Shown one piece after another: positions 17,908 through 26,248 of a stretch of 42,389 bases of DNA. The position numbers were made by a program, and so were the translations under genes. Location: positions 1-42,389 of the forward strand of contig NZ_AUMQ01000044.1 in the NCBI RefSeq assembly GCF_000430765.1, given 5' to 3'. The DNA comes from Peribacillus kribbensis DSM 17871. GTDB lineage: Bacteria > Bacillota > Bacilli > Bacillales > DSM-1321. Each line of letters starts with the position of its first letter. Position 1 is the first letter of the stretch. The notes under the pieces are model-generated. The model did no database searches and was not told the origin of the DNA. It worked only from the letters and a program-made list of their open reading frames with translations.

Positions 17908-18906
17908 ATGATCAAGACAGCACTGTTAAGCAGATGGCATGTTCATGCGGATGAATATGCAGAGCAGGCGGCAGAAAACCCATATCTTCAAATTGTTAAG
18001 GTATGGGATGAAATTCCGGGGAGAGGTGAGGAGTGGGCAGATAAAATCGGTGTTCCTTTCGAACCTGAGCTCGATAAGGTGCTATCAGACCCGGATATTG
18101 ATGCAGTCATTGTTGCAGCACCCACGCTTTTGCATACCGAAATTCTATTAAAAGCTGCTGAAGGAAAAAAACACATCTTTACAGAAAAGGTCCTTACCGC
18201 TTCAGTGGAGGATTGCAAGAAAGTTTTAGAGGCAGTTGAGAGAAATCATGTCATCCTGACTCTGTCACTCCCTAGATTGACTTCAGACTATTACTTATAT
18301 GCACAGCAGGCTCTGGATCAGGGACTGCTTGGTACTCTGACCACGATCAGATGCCGAACGGCGCATAATGGGGCGGCAGCATCAGAAGAGCATCCGCAGG
18401 GCTGGCTGCCCAGGCATTTTTTTGATGAAGCGGAGACTGGCGGAGGTGCGTTCATCGATCTCGGTGCCCATCCTATTTATCTGTGCAACAGGCTGGCCGG
18501 GAAGCCAAAGTCCATTTCAGCCAGGCTGCAAAAGTCAGGTTTTCCTGTGGATGTGAATTCTGCAGTTCTGGCAGAATATGAATCCGGCACTCTGGGGATT
18601 CTGGAAACCAGCTTTCTATCAGGCGGAAGCCCGTTCCTCCTGGAACTTTACGGCACAGATGGCACACTGATAATTGAAGACCAGAAGATCCGGATAAAAT
18701 CCCGCCATGCAGGGAATGAATGGATGGTACCGGATGATGTGCCGCCCGCGGAAAAAATGCCGCTGGATCAGTGGGCCGATGCAATTAAAGAAAATATCCC
18801 TCCCTCCATAACCAGCCAGGATGCTTTCCATCTTACACTGGTGAATGAAATGGCTGCCTTATCGGAAAAAGAAAACAGGCGGGTGGAAGCAGCAGAGCTT
18901 GAATAA
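17908..18906 (+). CDS. Gfo/Idh/MocA-family oxidoreductase
   Basis: This 332-residue NAD(P)-dependent dehydrogenase has an N-terminal Rossmann domain and a C-terminal alpha/beta domain. Family marks are DAVIVAAPTLLHTEI, the EK motif FTEKVL (lysine normally catalytic) and GGGAFIDLGAHPIYL with the conserved Asp and His. The glycine-rich nucleotide loop is atypical (TALLSRWHVH instead of GxGxxG), so cofactor binding may differ or the activity may be unusual. The substrate, probably a sugar or inositol derivative, cannot be told. GGAGGGGAAG precedes ATG 17908. It stands alone, divergent from the broken metP. Confidence 0.85.
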   Translation: MIKTALLSRWHVHADEYAEQAAENPYLQIVKVWDEIPGRGEEWADKIGVPFEPELDKVLSDPDIDAVIVAAPTLLHTEILLKAAEGKKHIFTEKVLTASVEDCKKVLEAVERNHVILTLSLPRLTSDYYLYAQQALDQGLLGTLTTIRCRTAHNGAAASEEHPQGWLPRHFFDEAETGGGAFIDLGAHPIYLCNRLAGKPKSISARLQKSGFPVDVNSAVLAEYESGTLGILETSFLSGGSPFLLELYGTDGTLIIEDQKIRIKSRHAGNEWMVPDDVPPAEKMPLDQWADAIKENIPPSITSQDAFHLTLVNEMAALSEKENRRVEAAELE

Positions 18907-19005
18907 AGTAACATAACTGAATCTGGCCTTTCGGCTTTTTTAATTAGCAGTTTATCCTGCTGGATGACGGGTAATTAAGAACTATACTAATCCGGAGGTG
19001 TACAG

Positions 19006-19452
19006 ATGAGAATTATTCTTTATTTAAGCATTGCTGTCATTGCAATAGCCTTTGTTCTATTGGTTTTATATTTAGGAAGAACGCTTAAAGCCCTTGAAAA
19101 AACGATGCTGACTGTCTCGGATACCATATCCCGCCTTGAAGGCCAGCTTCAGGGAGTAACGGCTGAAACAGCACAGCTGCTGCACAAGACAAATGCTCTC
19201 GCAGAAAACATTCAGGAAAAATCGGAAAACCTGGATTCTGTGTTTGTGAATGTGAAGCATATGGGAGACTCCCTTCAGGGCTTCAATTCCTCTCTGAAAA
19301 AAGTATCCGTCAGAGCGCAGACTGGAATTGAAGGCAACCAGTCAAGAATCGCCAATATTATCAAATGGACCAACTTTGCAAAGGAAATGTATGACCGCTA
19401 TAAGGACAGAAAAACATCAAAACGTGCGGTCAATACGGCAGGCATGCAATAA
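19006..19452 (+). CDS. DUF948 single-pass membrane protein (YtxG-like)
   Basis: This 148-residue protein has one N-terminal membrane segment (about residues 4-25) followed by a long coiled-coil region (KALEKTMLTVSDTISRLEGQ and on), the layout of DUF948 general-stress proteins such as B. subtilis YtxG. The role is unknown; the topology suggests a cytoplasmic coiled coil anchored to the membrane. CGGAGGTG lies upstream of ATG 19006. A strong terminator follows immediately, so it is monocistronic. Confidence 0.8.
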   Translation: MRIILYLSIAVIAIAFVLLVLYLGRTLKALEKTMLTVSDTISRLEGQLQGVTAETAQLLHKTNALAENIQEKSENLDSVFVNVKHMGDSLQGFNSSLKKVSVRAQTGIEGNQSRIANIIKWTNFAKEMYDRYKDRKTSKRAVNTAGMQ

Positions 19453-19454
19453 CA

Positions 19455-19491
19455 AAAAAAGGTTCTGGAATTCATTCCGGAACCTTTTTTT
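19455..19491. terminator. bidirectional terminator after the DUF948 gene
   Basis: AAAAAAAGGTTCTGGAAT and ATTCCGGAACCTTTTTTT form a long stem (one mismatch) starting just behind the stop codon. Runs on both sides allow it to serve the convergent small gene at 19582 too. Confidence 0.88.
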
Positions 19492-19581
19492 GTATATTTA
19501 TTTGTGTTTCTTAGAGACCGCACAGTCAATTGTGGAAGCTCATACCTAATATGAGGCCTTTGGCATGTACGCTCTGCCCTG

Positions 19582-19764
19582 CTAATTGGAGGCATTAAGC
19601 AGCTTCAGGACCAGCCTGATTCCATGGAGGATCAAATGAAAGATTCCTTTGATGATATACTCGCCAAATTCAAGGAATATATCAATCACAAGCAGCCAGG
19701 TTGATTCCCCGTCCCGATGTTTTCTCTTTTTAAGGCTTGGCTTTTTGTTTTTCTTTAAAGACAA
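19582..19764 (-). CDS. small basic membrane-associated protein, 60 residues
   Basis: The function is not recognised. A TTG start at 19764 has AAAGGA nine bases upstream. The product has a very basic N-terminus (about ten Lys/Arg in the first 18 residues, KKNKKPSLKKRKHR) followed by a hydrophobic, amphipathic stretch (WLLVIDIFLEFGEYIIKG and on to the end). Such a layout fits a small membrane-binding protein. It is convergent with the DUF948 gene and shares its terminator. Confidence 0.5.
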   Translation of the reverse strand: MSLKKNKKPSLKKRKHRDGESTWLLVIDIFLEFGEYIIKGIFHLILHGIRLVLKLLNASN

Positions 19765-19895
19765 TTCAATCAGTCCTTTAAAGGAAGTTGGTATGGATGA
19801 ATTTTTATGAGATTATCTGAGATATTTCAAGTATAATTTATTTAGAAATAAATCAATAGTCAAAATATTTATTGATCATGAAATGAGGTATATCT

Positions 19896-20666
19896 ATGAA
19901 ACTGGCATCTGTACAAGTTGAAATAAAAGACACTGAGACGAAAGAGGAACGAATAGAGAGGGTGAGCTCCCTTTTAAATGAATTAAAGGGTACGGATTTA
20001 ATTTTGCTTCCGGAAATATGGGCCACTGGCTATTTTTCCTTCGATTCCTACGCAAAAGAAGCAGAGCCGCTGGATGGCCCCTTTGTGGCTCATTTTTCTA
20101 AGAAAGCGAGGGAACTGGGAAGCTATCTTCATGCCGGAAGCTTTGTAGAGAAGGATGGCGGCCAGCTGTACAATACGAGCGTAGTGTTCAACCGGGAGGG
20201 AGAGCTGGTCGGGACAAGCAGAAAAATACACTTATTCCGATATGGATCAATGGAAGGAGAATTGCTGGCACGCGGGGAAGAGCCGGCAGTCATCGACACA
20301 GAGTTTGGAAGAATCGGGCTGTCCACCTGCTATGACCTTCGTTTTCCTGAGCTGTACCGGGCACAGGTCGATAAGGGGGCAACCATTTTCCTGGTAACTT
20401 CCGCCTGGCCGCATCAAAGGCTGCAGCATTGGAATTTGTTTAACGCAGCAAGAGCCCTTGAGAACCAGTGCTTTTTGATCTCTAGCAATTGCGCAGGAAA
20501 AACGAATCATACCCTGCTGGGAGGCCACAGCCAGGTGGTGGACCCATGGGGAGTGACAATCGCAAGTGCAGGTGAATTTGAAACAGTCCTAAAAGCAGAA
20601 ATTAATTTATCCCAAATTGAACAGATACGGGAAGTATTTCCCCAGTTGAAACACAGAGTCCTCTAG
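19896..20666 (+). CDS. carbon-nitrogen hydrolase (nitrilase superfamily, omega-amidase type)
   Basis: This 256-residue enzyme has the Glu-Lys-Cys triad of the nitrilase superfamily: E40 in LLPEIWATGY, K110 in SRKIHLF and C145 in STCYDLRFPELYR. The C-terminal HSQVVDPWG is also conserved. The closest family I know is the omega-amidase/MtnU group, which hydrolyses 2-oxoglutaramate in methionine salvage, but no mtn genes are adjacent, so that role is not assigned. GAAATGAGGTA precedes ATG 19896. It stands alone, 120 bp before the flavin reductase gene. Confidence 0.88.
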   Translation: MKLASVQVEIKDTETKEERIERVSSLLNELKGTDLILLPEIWATGYFSFDSYAKEAEPLDGPFVAHFSKKARELGSYLHAGSFVEKDGGQLYNTSVVFNREGELVGTSRKIHLFRYGSMEGELLARGEEPAVIDTEFGRIGLSTCYDLRFPELYRAQVDKGATIFLVTSAWPHQRLQHWNLFNAARALENQCFLISSNCAGKTNHTLLGGHSQVVDPWGVTIASAGEFETVLKAEINLSQIEQIREVFPQLKHRVL

Positions 20667-20788
20667 GAAAGCAAAAACCTGCTCCTATCCAGTCATATAA
20701 TACCTGAGAGTCCCATATGATGGACATATCCAAAGCCGGTTTCTGAAACAAAAGGTTGATCTAAATCTATTGAAGCGTAGGAGGCATA

Positions 20789-21268
20789 ATGATGGATGAT
20801 CGTATATTCCGCACGGCCATGGGAAAATTCGCTACAGGTGTGACTGTGATTACCACAAATTATGAAGGCGAGGCACATGGTATGACAGCCAATGCATTCA
20901 TGTCGGTATCACTTGATCCAAAGCTGATTGCAGTTTCCGTAGGGGAGAAGGCAAGAATGCATGACAGATTGAAGGAAACAGGAAAATTTGCAGTGAATAT
21001 CCTGGCTGACACCCAAAAGGAATATTCCATGTATTTTGCCGGACAAATCAAAGAGAAAAGGGACATACCATACGGATGGATCGATGATTATCCGTTGATT
21101 CCGGATGCCATTGCCAGCATTTTATGTACCGTCTATGATTCTCACAAAGCGGGGGATCATACACTTTTCCTGGGTGAGGTGCAGGAACTTGTCTTAAGAG
21201 AAGGCAATCCGCTGACGTTTTTTGAAGGCCGTTATGATCTTCCCGGAGGATTGGGTAATAAGAGCTGA
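20789..21268 (+). CDS. flavin reductase-like FMN-binding protein
   Basis: This 159-residue protein of the flavin reductase (DIM6/NTAB) family has the FMN-binding split-barrel start MGKFATGVTVITT, then GMTANAFMSVSLDP and, near the end, GDHTLFLGEV. Members either supply reduced flavin to a monooxygenase or oxidise small aromatics themselves; no monooxygenase gene is adjacent. Start at ATG 20789 or 20792, both behind TAGGAGG. A terminator follows. Confidence 0.88.
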   Translation: MMDDRIFRTAMGKFATGVTVITTNYEGEAHGMTANAFMSVSLDPKLIAVSVGEKARMHDRLKETGKFAVNILADTQKEYSMYFAGQIKEKRDIPYGWIDDYPLIPDAIASILCTVYDSHKAGDHTLFLGEVQELVLREGNPLTFFEGRYDLPGGLGNKS

Positions 21269-21273
21269 ACTAC

Positions 21274-21306
21274 GGAATACCGTCTTTTTAGGCGGTATTC
21301 TATTTT
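21274..21306 (+). terminator. terminator of the flavin reductase gene
   Basis: GAATACCG (21275-21282) and CGGTATTC (21293-21300) with TATTTT behind, six bases after the stop codon. Confidence 0.8.
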
Positions 21307-22121
21307 GGGTGGATAATGATGTCAGTTGACGGGCCAGCGGGATTATTAAAGAATGCCGAGGATGAACTTAATCTTAAGAATCTATCAATATCCTTCCCCG
21401 ATAACCATCTGCTGGAAGGCTTTATCAAGCATCTTGGATTTAAGCAAGAGCTTCCCTGCGCAATTCGAAATGTATTTGACTCTGTAATGATGCACAAAAA
21501 AAGCACCTTCTCAGTGCTTTATTTGCAGGTGGCCGCTGCCCCCAGTCCTTTTCTATTCAATTGTATGTCCGGTCTCCTCGGCCGTGGCCCTAAAAGGTGT
21601 GCACTTCCTTTAAAGGCCATTGAAGAAGGCCTGCTTTATACGGCTACCACTCCTCTCCCCATTGAAGTTGCCCATGTATCGCCTGGACCTAGGAACAATA
21701 GGCCAGCCGGAGAGTATGCTTCAAATTTCACCTTAAGACCCTCAAGAAGTGTTCGGATTGGACGGTTTGTCAGTGAGCCAGCAGCGGGTTCGGACACAAG
21801 AATCGATTTTTGACCTTCGCGGAAGAATTCAAGGATTCCCTTTAGAACCGCCTCTTTGCGGCTGGATGAAGGAGCTTTGGCACGATTTTTGGTACGCAGT
21901 TTCAGATGATACATACTTTCACTACCTTTCCAAAAGAATCGAGGGTCTTTGTTCCCTATGCCTATCAAATTCCACGCATCCCTTAAGGAATCCTTCAAGA
22001 GAAAGGCTCTTTTTATCGCCAAATTCCCGTCAAAAACCTCTATTTTACTCTTTTATAGAGATATTCTGAGGGTTTCTTTTATCGAAAATCAAGAAACGCT
22101 GATTGATTTCGTAGAATGCTT
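21307..22121. other. 815-bp region without a recognisable gene
   Basis: Overlapping frames exist on both strands but none has a family signature. The longest minus frame (21636-22022, 128 residues, TTG start without a clear ribosome binding site) precedes a minus terminator at 21496-21520 by about 115 bp, so it is the best candidate if anything is coded here. A plus frame at 21316-21813 runs through that hairpin and is unlikely. This may be decayed coding DNA. Confidence 0.4.
21496..21520 (-). terminator. minus-strand terminator
   Basis: On the minus strand AAAGCAC, loop TGAGAAG, GTGCTTT, then further T (seven in total). It suggests minus-strand transcription from 21520-22410. Confidence 0.65.
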
Positions 22122-22409
22122 TTAAGTAGTTGCGGACAGGGCAGCCTCCAGGGCAAAGATGCAAAGGAGGGCTGTACCGAGAAGGAGGGAAATGCCTGAT
22201 AATAGAAAGGAAATCATTTCTTCACGGTATTTTATAAGGCAATAGGTTCCGAGGAAAATGCCGAGGGCGGCAGAGAGGGACAGGTATATTTTTGCCAGAA
22301 TAACATGCACACCTCCGTAAAAATAAAAATGGATGAAGAAGCATTCGAGAATAATAGTAATGCCTAAAAACACTAACATAATGGGATGAGTGACCCTGAT
22401 ACGGCCCAT
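22122..22409 (-). CDS. small integral membrane protein, 95 residues
   Basis: The function is not recognised. Three hydrophobic segments are visible (about 9-28, 32-55 and 66-92), the first with Phe/Tyr-rich edges (FFIHFYFYGG). GGAGGCGGG lies eight bases before ATG 22409, and the short basic N-terminus MGRIRVTHP points to a cytoplasmic start. It is probably transcribed alone towards the 21496 terminator. Confidence 0.65.
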   Translation of the reverse strand: MGRIRVTHPIMLVFLGITIILECFFIHFYFYGGVHVILAKIYLSLSAALGIFLGTYCLIKYREEMISFLLSGISLLLGTALLCIFALEAALSATT

Positions 22410-22698
22410 GTTTGCCCGCCTCCAGTCTTAATAGATTTTCTATATCTATTACATTCAGTTTTGAAGGAAAATATGATAGTTTTTTAGCGGGCATTTTAAT
22501 AAGTCCTGTTTTGAGGTGCTTTTTTAAAATATGTACTGAAAATGAAAAAAGTAAAACTCCTCATAGTAACCGACATATTCCATTTTAAATAACCAGCTTT
22601 TTTCATACTAATTACGAATTAAGCGGATATTTTCCGTCTATGTATCCGTCAGGGCGGCATAAGCGGGCACAAAAAACGAATGGAGAAAACAGACAAAC
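22410..22698. other. intergenic region between the ykuD terminator and the small membrane gene
   Basis: No gene is supported. A minus frame overlapping the start of the 95-aa gene (to 22494) has no ribosome binding site. The sequence is AT-rich and should contain the promoter of the 22409 gene, but none is clear. Confidence 0.4.
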
Positions 22699-22738
22699 AA
22701 AAAACAGGTGGAGAATAACGTTAGTTTTTCTCCACCTG
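22699..22738 (-). terminator. terminator of the L,D-transpeptidase gene
   Basis: On the minus strand CAGGTGGAGAA and TTCTCCACCTG form an 11-bp stem with a 12-base loop, followed by TTTTTTG. It lies about 40 bp behind the stop codon. Confidence 0.88.
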
Positions 22739-22779
22739 CTTGATTTAGGGACTTATTGGACAGCCCCTTCTTTAGTTTT

Positions 22780-23490
22780 TTATAATTGGCCTAGAGCTTT
22801 CTTTGTAAGAGAACCTGTTACGCCGTCCGCATTCAGATGATGGCTGGACTGAAATGCTTTAACTGCCAGCACCGTGTTCTCTCCATAAATTCCATCGGTT
22901 CCTTTTGTTGAATACCCGAGAGAAGTCAGGCGTGCCTGCAGGTGTTTCACTGCTTCTCCTTTTGACCCCTTTTTCAGCAGGGTCCAGGTTGAGATGTAAT
23001 ATCCGTTTTGGTCTGCAATCTGATCAAAGGTCTGTGAAGTATAAGTAATCACCACAGGTGTTTTTATAGATACCTGATCAAACAGCCATTCAATTTCATT
23101 ATTGAGCATTCTTACACAGCCGCTTGATGCGTACGTTCCAATTGATGCTGGGTTGTTATTTCCGTGAATGGCATAATGGTTCCCATCGGTCCCATTCGCA
23201 TCTATGCCCAGCCAGCGGGTCCCAAGAGGATTGCGTGGATCTCCTCCCGCGATATGGCCTGTATAATAAGGACGATCCTTAATTTTAGTAACAATCTTAA
23301 AGGCACCTTGAGGTGTGAGGGAATTATCTCTCCCTGTAGCCACTTTGAAAGTCCTGACCAATTTGTTTTGATCATAAAAGGCGAGCTCATTGTGAGCTTT
23401 GTTCACTATAACCATTTGTGCGCCAAGCGCAGTATGGGCTGATGCTTGAAACACCAGGAAGCCTAACAGAAGGGCTGTCAGCTTTTTCAT
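22780..23490 (-). CDS. secreted L,D-transpeptidase (YkuD domain) with C-terminal peptidoglycan-binding domain
   Basis: This 236-residue exported enzyme makes 3-3 cross-links in peptidoglycan. The start is ATG 23490 (MKKLTALLLG) with AAGGGG upstream; a longer frame to 23541 would bury the signal peptide. Signal peptide at about 1-24 (…AHTALGA), YkuD domain at about 25-150 with the active-site run HGNNNPASIGTYASSGCVRM (His, Ser, catalytic Cys, Arg), then a helical PG_binding_1 domain (LQARLTSLGY, DGIYGENTVLAVKAFQ). The domain order is unlike B. subtilis YkuD, which has an N-terminal LysM. It is monocistronic. Confidence 0.92.
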   Translation of the reverse strand: MKKLTALLLGFLVFQASAHTALGAQMVIVNKAHNELAFYDQNKLVRTFKVATGRDNSLTPQGAFKIVTKIKDRPYYTGHIAGGDPRNPLGTRWLGIDANGTDGNHYAIHGNNNPASIGTYASSGCVRMLNNEIEWLFDQVSIKTPVVITYTSQTFDQIADQNGYYISTWTLLKKGSKGEAVKHLQARLTSLGYSTKGTDGIYGENTVLAVKAFQSSHHLNADGVTGSLTKKALGQL

Positions 23491-23792
23491 ATTCCTATCC
23501 CCTTCAACCAAAAAATCTTGCCTTTGGAAAACTCTGTGCAAAAAAATATGTAGTACAGATGCACTATATCAATATATTGTACATTGCAACTATCGTTTCA
23601 GCATTAGGATTTTAGTGGAAAAGAATGGACACGCATTACTAGTTGAATAGATGAAGAAAGAAATAGACAAAGATGGAAAAATGGTATAAAGAGTCTTTAT
23701 AAAAAGACCTTTAGGTACTAAAATAAAAGTTGAATTGGTTATCCGTAAAGAATATTTTCCTTCTTCAAGACCTTCAGGAGAGGATTGTAGAT
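23491..23792. other. divergent promoter region with a small hairpin
   Basis: It separates the ykuD-type gene (minus) from the 23793 gene (plus). AAAGAGTCTTT and AAAGACCTTT (23691-23713) can form a short hairpin. No gene is supported; an in-frame extension of the next gene to 23730 lacks a ribosome binding site. Confidence 0.4.
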
Positions 23793-24290
23793 ATGACTAA
23801 GGTGAAAACTGTAAAAATTGATGGTGAAGATATATATATATTTAACAGTGTCTTATATATTCTTGAAGCAAGTGCCGGATGGAGCCTGATCCTTGATATG
23901 ATTGTCACTGAAATCACGCAGGAAAGATACAAAAAGGAAGAAAACCTTATTTTGGAAATCGAGCTTGAGGATGGAAGAGTATTTAATTCCATCATGCATA
24001 TACAGCCAATACCGGGTGGGCTGCCTCAATTAAGTCTGTATACCTATATAGATGATGCCAATGAATATCCTGATGTCATGATTGTAAATGAAAATGAAAC
24101 CAGCTTCCCGCGGATCGACCAAGACCTGACCATTGAAGAAATCCGGAAGGTGGAAATGCCCCAGGTAAAAGTTAAACTCAACCTCACCCTCCCGATCGAC
24201 CAAGCTGAATGGATCGCAGGCAAAAAAAAGAAAGAACTGGACCAAATCCTCCGAACCGCTATCTATGACTTTTGGGGGAAATCTGAATAA
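23793..24290 (+). CDS. hypothetical acidic protein, 165 residues
   Basis: The function is not recognised. The start ATG 23793 (MTKVKTVKIDGEDIY) is chosen for GGAGAGG 8-10 bases upstream; an upstream in-frame ATG at 23730 has none. The product looks like a mixed alpha/beta cytoplasmic protein with no signal or membrane segment: a beta-rich N-terminal half (VLYILEASAGWSLIL, then an ILEIELEDGR strand) and a charged C-terminus ending in an AEWIAGKKKKELDQ helix. No terminator is obvious behind it. Confidence 0.65.
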   Translation: MTKVKTVKIDGEDIYIFNSVLYILEASAGWSLILDMIVTEITQERYKKEENLILEIELEDGRVFNSIMHIQPIPGGLPQLSLYTYIDDANEYPDVMIVNENETSFPRIDQDLTIEEIRKVEMPQVKVKLNLTLPIDQAEWIAGKKKKELDQILRTAIYDFWGKSE

Positions 24291-24423
24291 AGCTGTTCCT
24301 TGTGAACAAAGGGATTTTTACAATTTAACCCTTTAATTTTTTTAAGGTAGAGTTTTTGAAAGAATCTTTATTATTTTTTTACATGTTTCGGTAACGCACG
24401 ATCTAATGGAGAAAACCTGTTGA

Positions 24424-24546
24424 TCTACGGTCCAGGCACGAAGACTCCTGCGGAATTAGCGGGACAGGTGAGACCCCGCAGGCGAAGCCGAGGAGGCTCA
24501 CCGCCCGCCCCGCGGAAAGCGAAGTGTCTGGAACGGAAATAAACAG
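24424..24546. repeat. Bacillaceae interspersed structured repeat
   Basis: A GC-rich island in AT-rich surroundings. TCCAGGCAC (24431-24439) pairs with GTGTCTGGA (24524-24532), and inside CAGGTGAG pairs with CTCACC. Stretches such as ACTCCTGCGG, AGCGGGACAGGTGAGACC and CCGCGGAAAGCGAAGTG are those of a repeat I know from many Bacillus, Geobacillus and Oceanobacillus intergenic regions. It is in the spacer between the 23793 gene and the GNAT gene. Its function is not established. Confidence 0.8.
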
Positions 24547-24690
24547 CCCTGGCGCGGCATAAGCTTCATTTATACATGCATGCCAATCATAAAAAAAGCA
24601 GATACTTCCATTATTAAGTTCTAAAAATAAGGGTAAGAGAACATAGTGAAATCATAATGACTAATAGGAAGACAAAAAGGAGTTAGTTGG

Positions 24691-25266
24691 ATGCACTGGT
24701 ATGAGAAATTAAATAAGTACTTCCCGATCGAAGAAATGAAATCAAAAGAACACATGGAGACGCTGCTTGAGGAGCGTTCCGATATTTATCACAAGGATGA
24801 GGGCCCGAATCATGTGCTGATGTATGCGGAACTCGATAATTTTGTCTTTATCGACTATCTGTTTGTTTCTAAGGATGCCAGGGGACAGGGGCTTGGCCAC
24901 AAGCTGATCGAAAAAATGAAGGAAAAGGGGAAGCCCATCATTCTTGAAGTCGAGCCGGTTAATTACGAGGAAACCGATACGGAGAAAAGGCTGAGATTTT
25001 ACAAGCGGGAAGACTTCACTCATGCTTCCTCGATTGGGTACAGAAGAAGATCTCTCGCAACGAATGAAATCAATGAAATGGAAATCCTTTATTGGGCACC
25101 AAATAATGAATCTGAAGAAGAGATTTATGAAGCAATGAAAAAAACGTATAAGTTGATCCATACTTATAGAGACCAAGAGTTTTACGGATCCTCTTACGAG
25201 CGGGTAGAAGAGGTCCTGACCTTCAAAGAAAAAGAACAAACAGAAAATATTTTAGAGGATATATAA
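24691..25266 (+). CDS. GNAT-family N-acetyltransferase
   Basis: This 191-residue acetyl-CoA-dependent transferase has the GNAT core: strand IDYLFVSKDARGQGLGHKLI with the pyrophosphate-binding RGQGLG loop (motif A), then ILEVEPVN and RLRFYKREDF (motif B region). The substrate is unknown. The C-terminal 50 residues (NNESEEEIYEAMKKTYKLI and on) are an extra helical, charged extension. AAAGGAGTTAG precedes ATG 24691. A strong terminator follows. Confidence 0.85.
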   Translation: MHWYEKLNKYFPIEEMKSKEHMETLLEERSDIYHKDEGPNHVLMYAELDNFVFIDYLFVSKDARGQGLGHKLIEKMKEKGKPIILEVEPVNYEETDTEKRLRFYKREDFTHASSIGYRRRSLATNEINEMEILYWAPNNESEEEIYEAMKKTYKLIHTYRDQEFYGSSYERVEEVLTFKEKEQTENILEDI

Positions 25267-25267
25267 G

Positions 25268-25302
25268 TTAAAGGCACCTTTCTTTAAGAAGGTGCCTTTT
25301 TT
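25268..25302 (+). terminator. terminator of the GNAT gene
   Basis: AAAGGCACCTT and AAGGTGCCTTT form an 11-bp stem with an 8-base loop, followed by TTTG, immediately behind the stop codon. Confidence 0.9.
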
Positions 25303-25420
25303 GTTTCATATAGCTTTTAAGCGCAGCATTTAAATTCCGGTATAACCCAATCAAACTAATTGGAAAAGCATATATAAATATGGACAAGTTTTGTAAATTT
25401 ACTTTAGAGGGGGACCTGGA

Positions 25421-26248
25421 ATGAAAAAAAAAGATGTACTGCTAAATGGGAGGAAGGTCGCCTATTTAGAGGCAGGGAATGAAAATGATCCTGCAGTCTT
25501 TTTGGTTCATGGCGTGCCAGAAACAAGTCTTGTATGGAAGGAAATGATACCAGAGATTGTTTCCTGCGGGTTTAGAGCGATCGCGCCTGATCTTCCCGGA
25601 TTTGGGCAGAGTGAACCCTTTGAAGAAGCTTCCACTTGGGAACGATATACAGAGTTTATTACAGAGTTTACAGCCCATATGAATTTGGAGGATTTTCATT
25701 TAATAGTCCACGATTGGGGAGGACTAATTGGATTAAGGTGGGCGTGTGACTTTCCTGAACGCGTTCGAAGTCTGATGGTCTCGAACTCCACTATTTCTAC
25801 TGATTATGTATGGCATAAGCTGGCGCAGCTGTGGAGGACCCCCTTAACAGGGGAAAAGGTAATGAAGCAAATGGAAGACTTTATGGGTTTTCATGCAGAA
25901 ACAAAAAAATCGATACCTAATATTGATGATGAGACTCTCTTGGATTTTTACCAGGTCTTCCGTAATGAAGATACAAGCAGGGTGATATTAGAACTTTATC
26001 GTTCAATGAACAAGGAAGATGTTCAGCTTTACCAGGGAAAATTGAAAGCCATCAAATGTCCGGTAACAATCCTATGGGGGGAACTTGATCCGTACGTTCC
26101 TCTGAAATTTGCATTCAAGCTAAAAATTGAAAGTCTTCTTCATGCAGATGTGCAGGTTATCAATAATATAGGACACTTTATACAAATTGAAAATCCATAT
26201 GCTGTGAATAAACATGTTTTACTTCACCTTACCCGATTAAAGCAATGA
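25421..26248 (+). CDS. alpha/beta hydrolase with Asp nucleophile (haloalkane dehalogenase/epoxide hydrolase-like)
   Basis: This 275-residue protein has the complete triad: nucleophile D98 in IVHDWGGLIG, acid D223 in GELDPYVP and H252 in NIGHFIQIENP. An Asp nucleophile followed by Trp, with HGVPETSLVW as the oxyanion loop, is typical of haloalkane dehalogenases, fluoroacetate dehalogenases and epoxide hydrolases rather than esterases. The cap domain lies at about 125-205. The real substrate cannot be told. GAGGGGG precedes ATG 25421. It stands 140 bp before the 54-aa gene and the P450 operon on the same strand; an epoxide or hydroxyl product of that P450 would be a logical substrate, which is only inference. 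Confidence 0.88.
   Translation: MKKKDVLLNGRKVAYLEAGNENDPAVFLVHGVPETSLVWKEMIPEIVSCGFRAIAPDLPGFGQSEPFEEASTWERYTEFITEFTAHMNLEDFHLIVHDWGGLIGLRWACDFPERVRSLMVSNSTISTDYVWHKLAQLWRTPLTGEKVMKQMEDFMGFHAETKKSIPNIDDETLLDFYQVFRNEDTSRVILELYRSMNKEDVQLYQGKLKAIKCPVTILWGELDPYVPLKFAFKLKIESLLHADVQVINNIGHFIQIENPYAVNKHVLLHLTRLKQ

Noticed and set aside
19896-20666. Assignment of the nitrilase-family gene as mtnU of methionine salvage
   Set aside because: The catalytic triad fits, but no other mtn genes are nearby and the similarity outside the motifs is moderate.
21316-21813. 165-aa plus-strand frame behind the flavin reductase terminator
   Set aside because: It lies behind a terminator, has no strong ribosome binding site, shows no family features and runs through the 21496-21520 hairpin.
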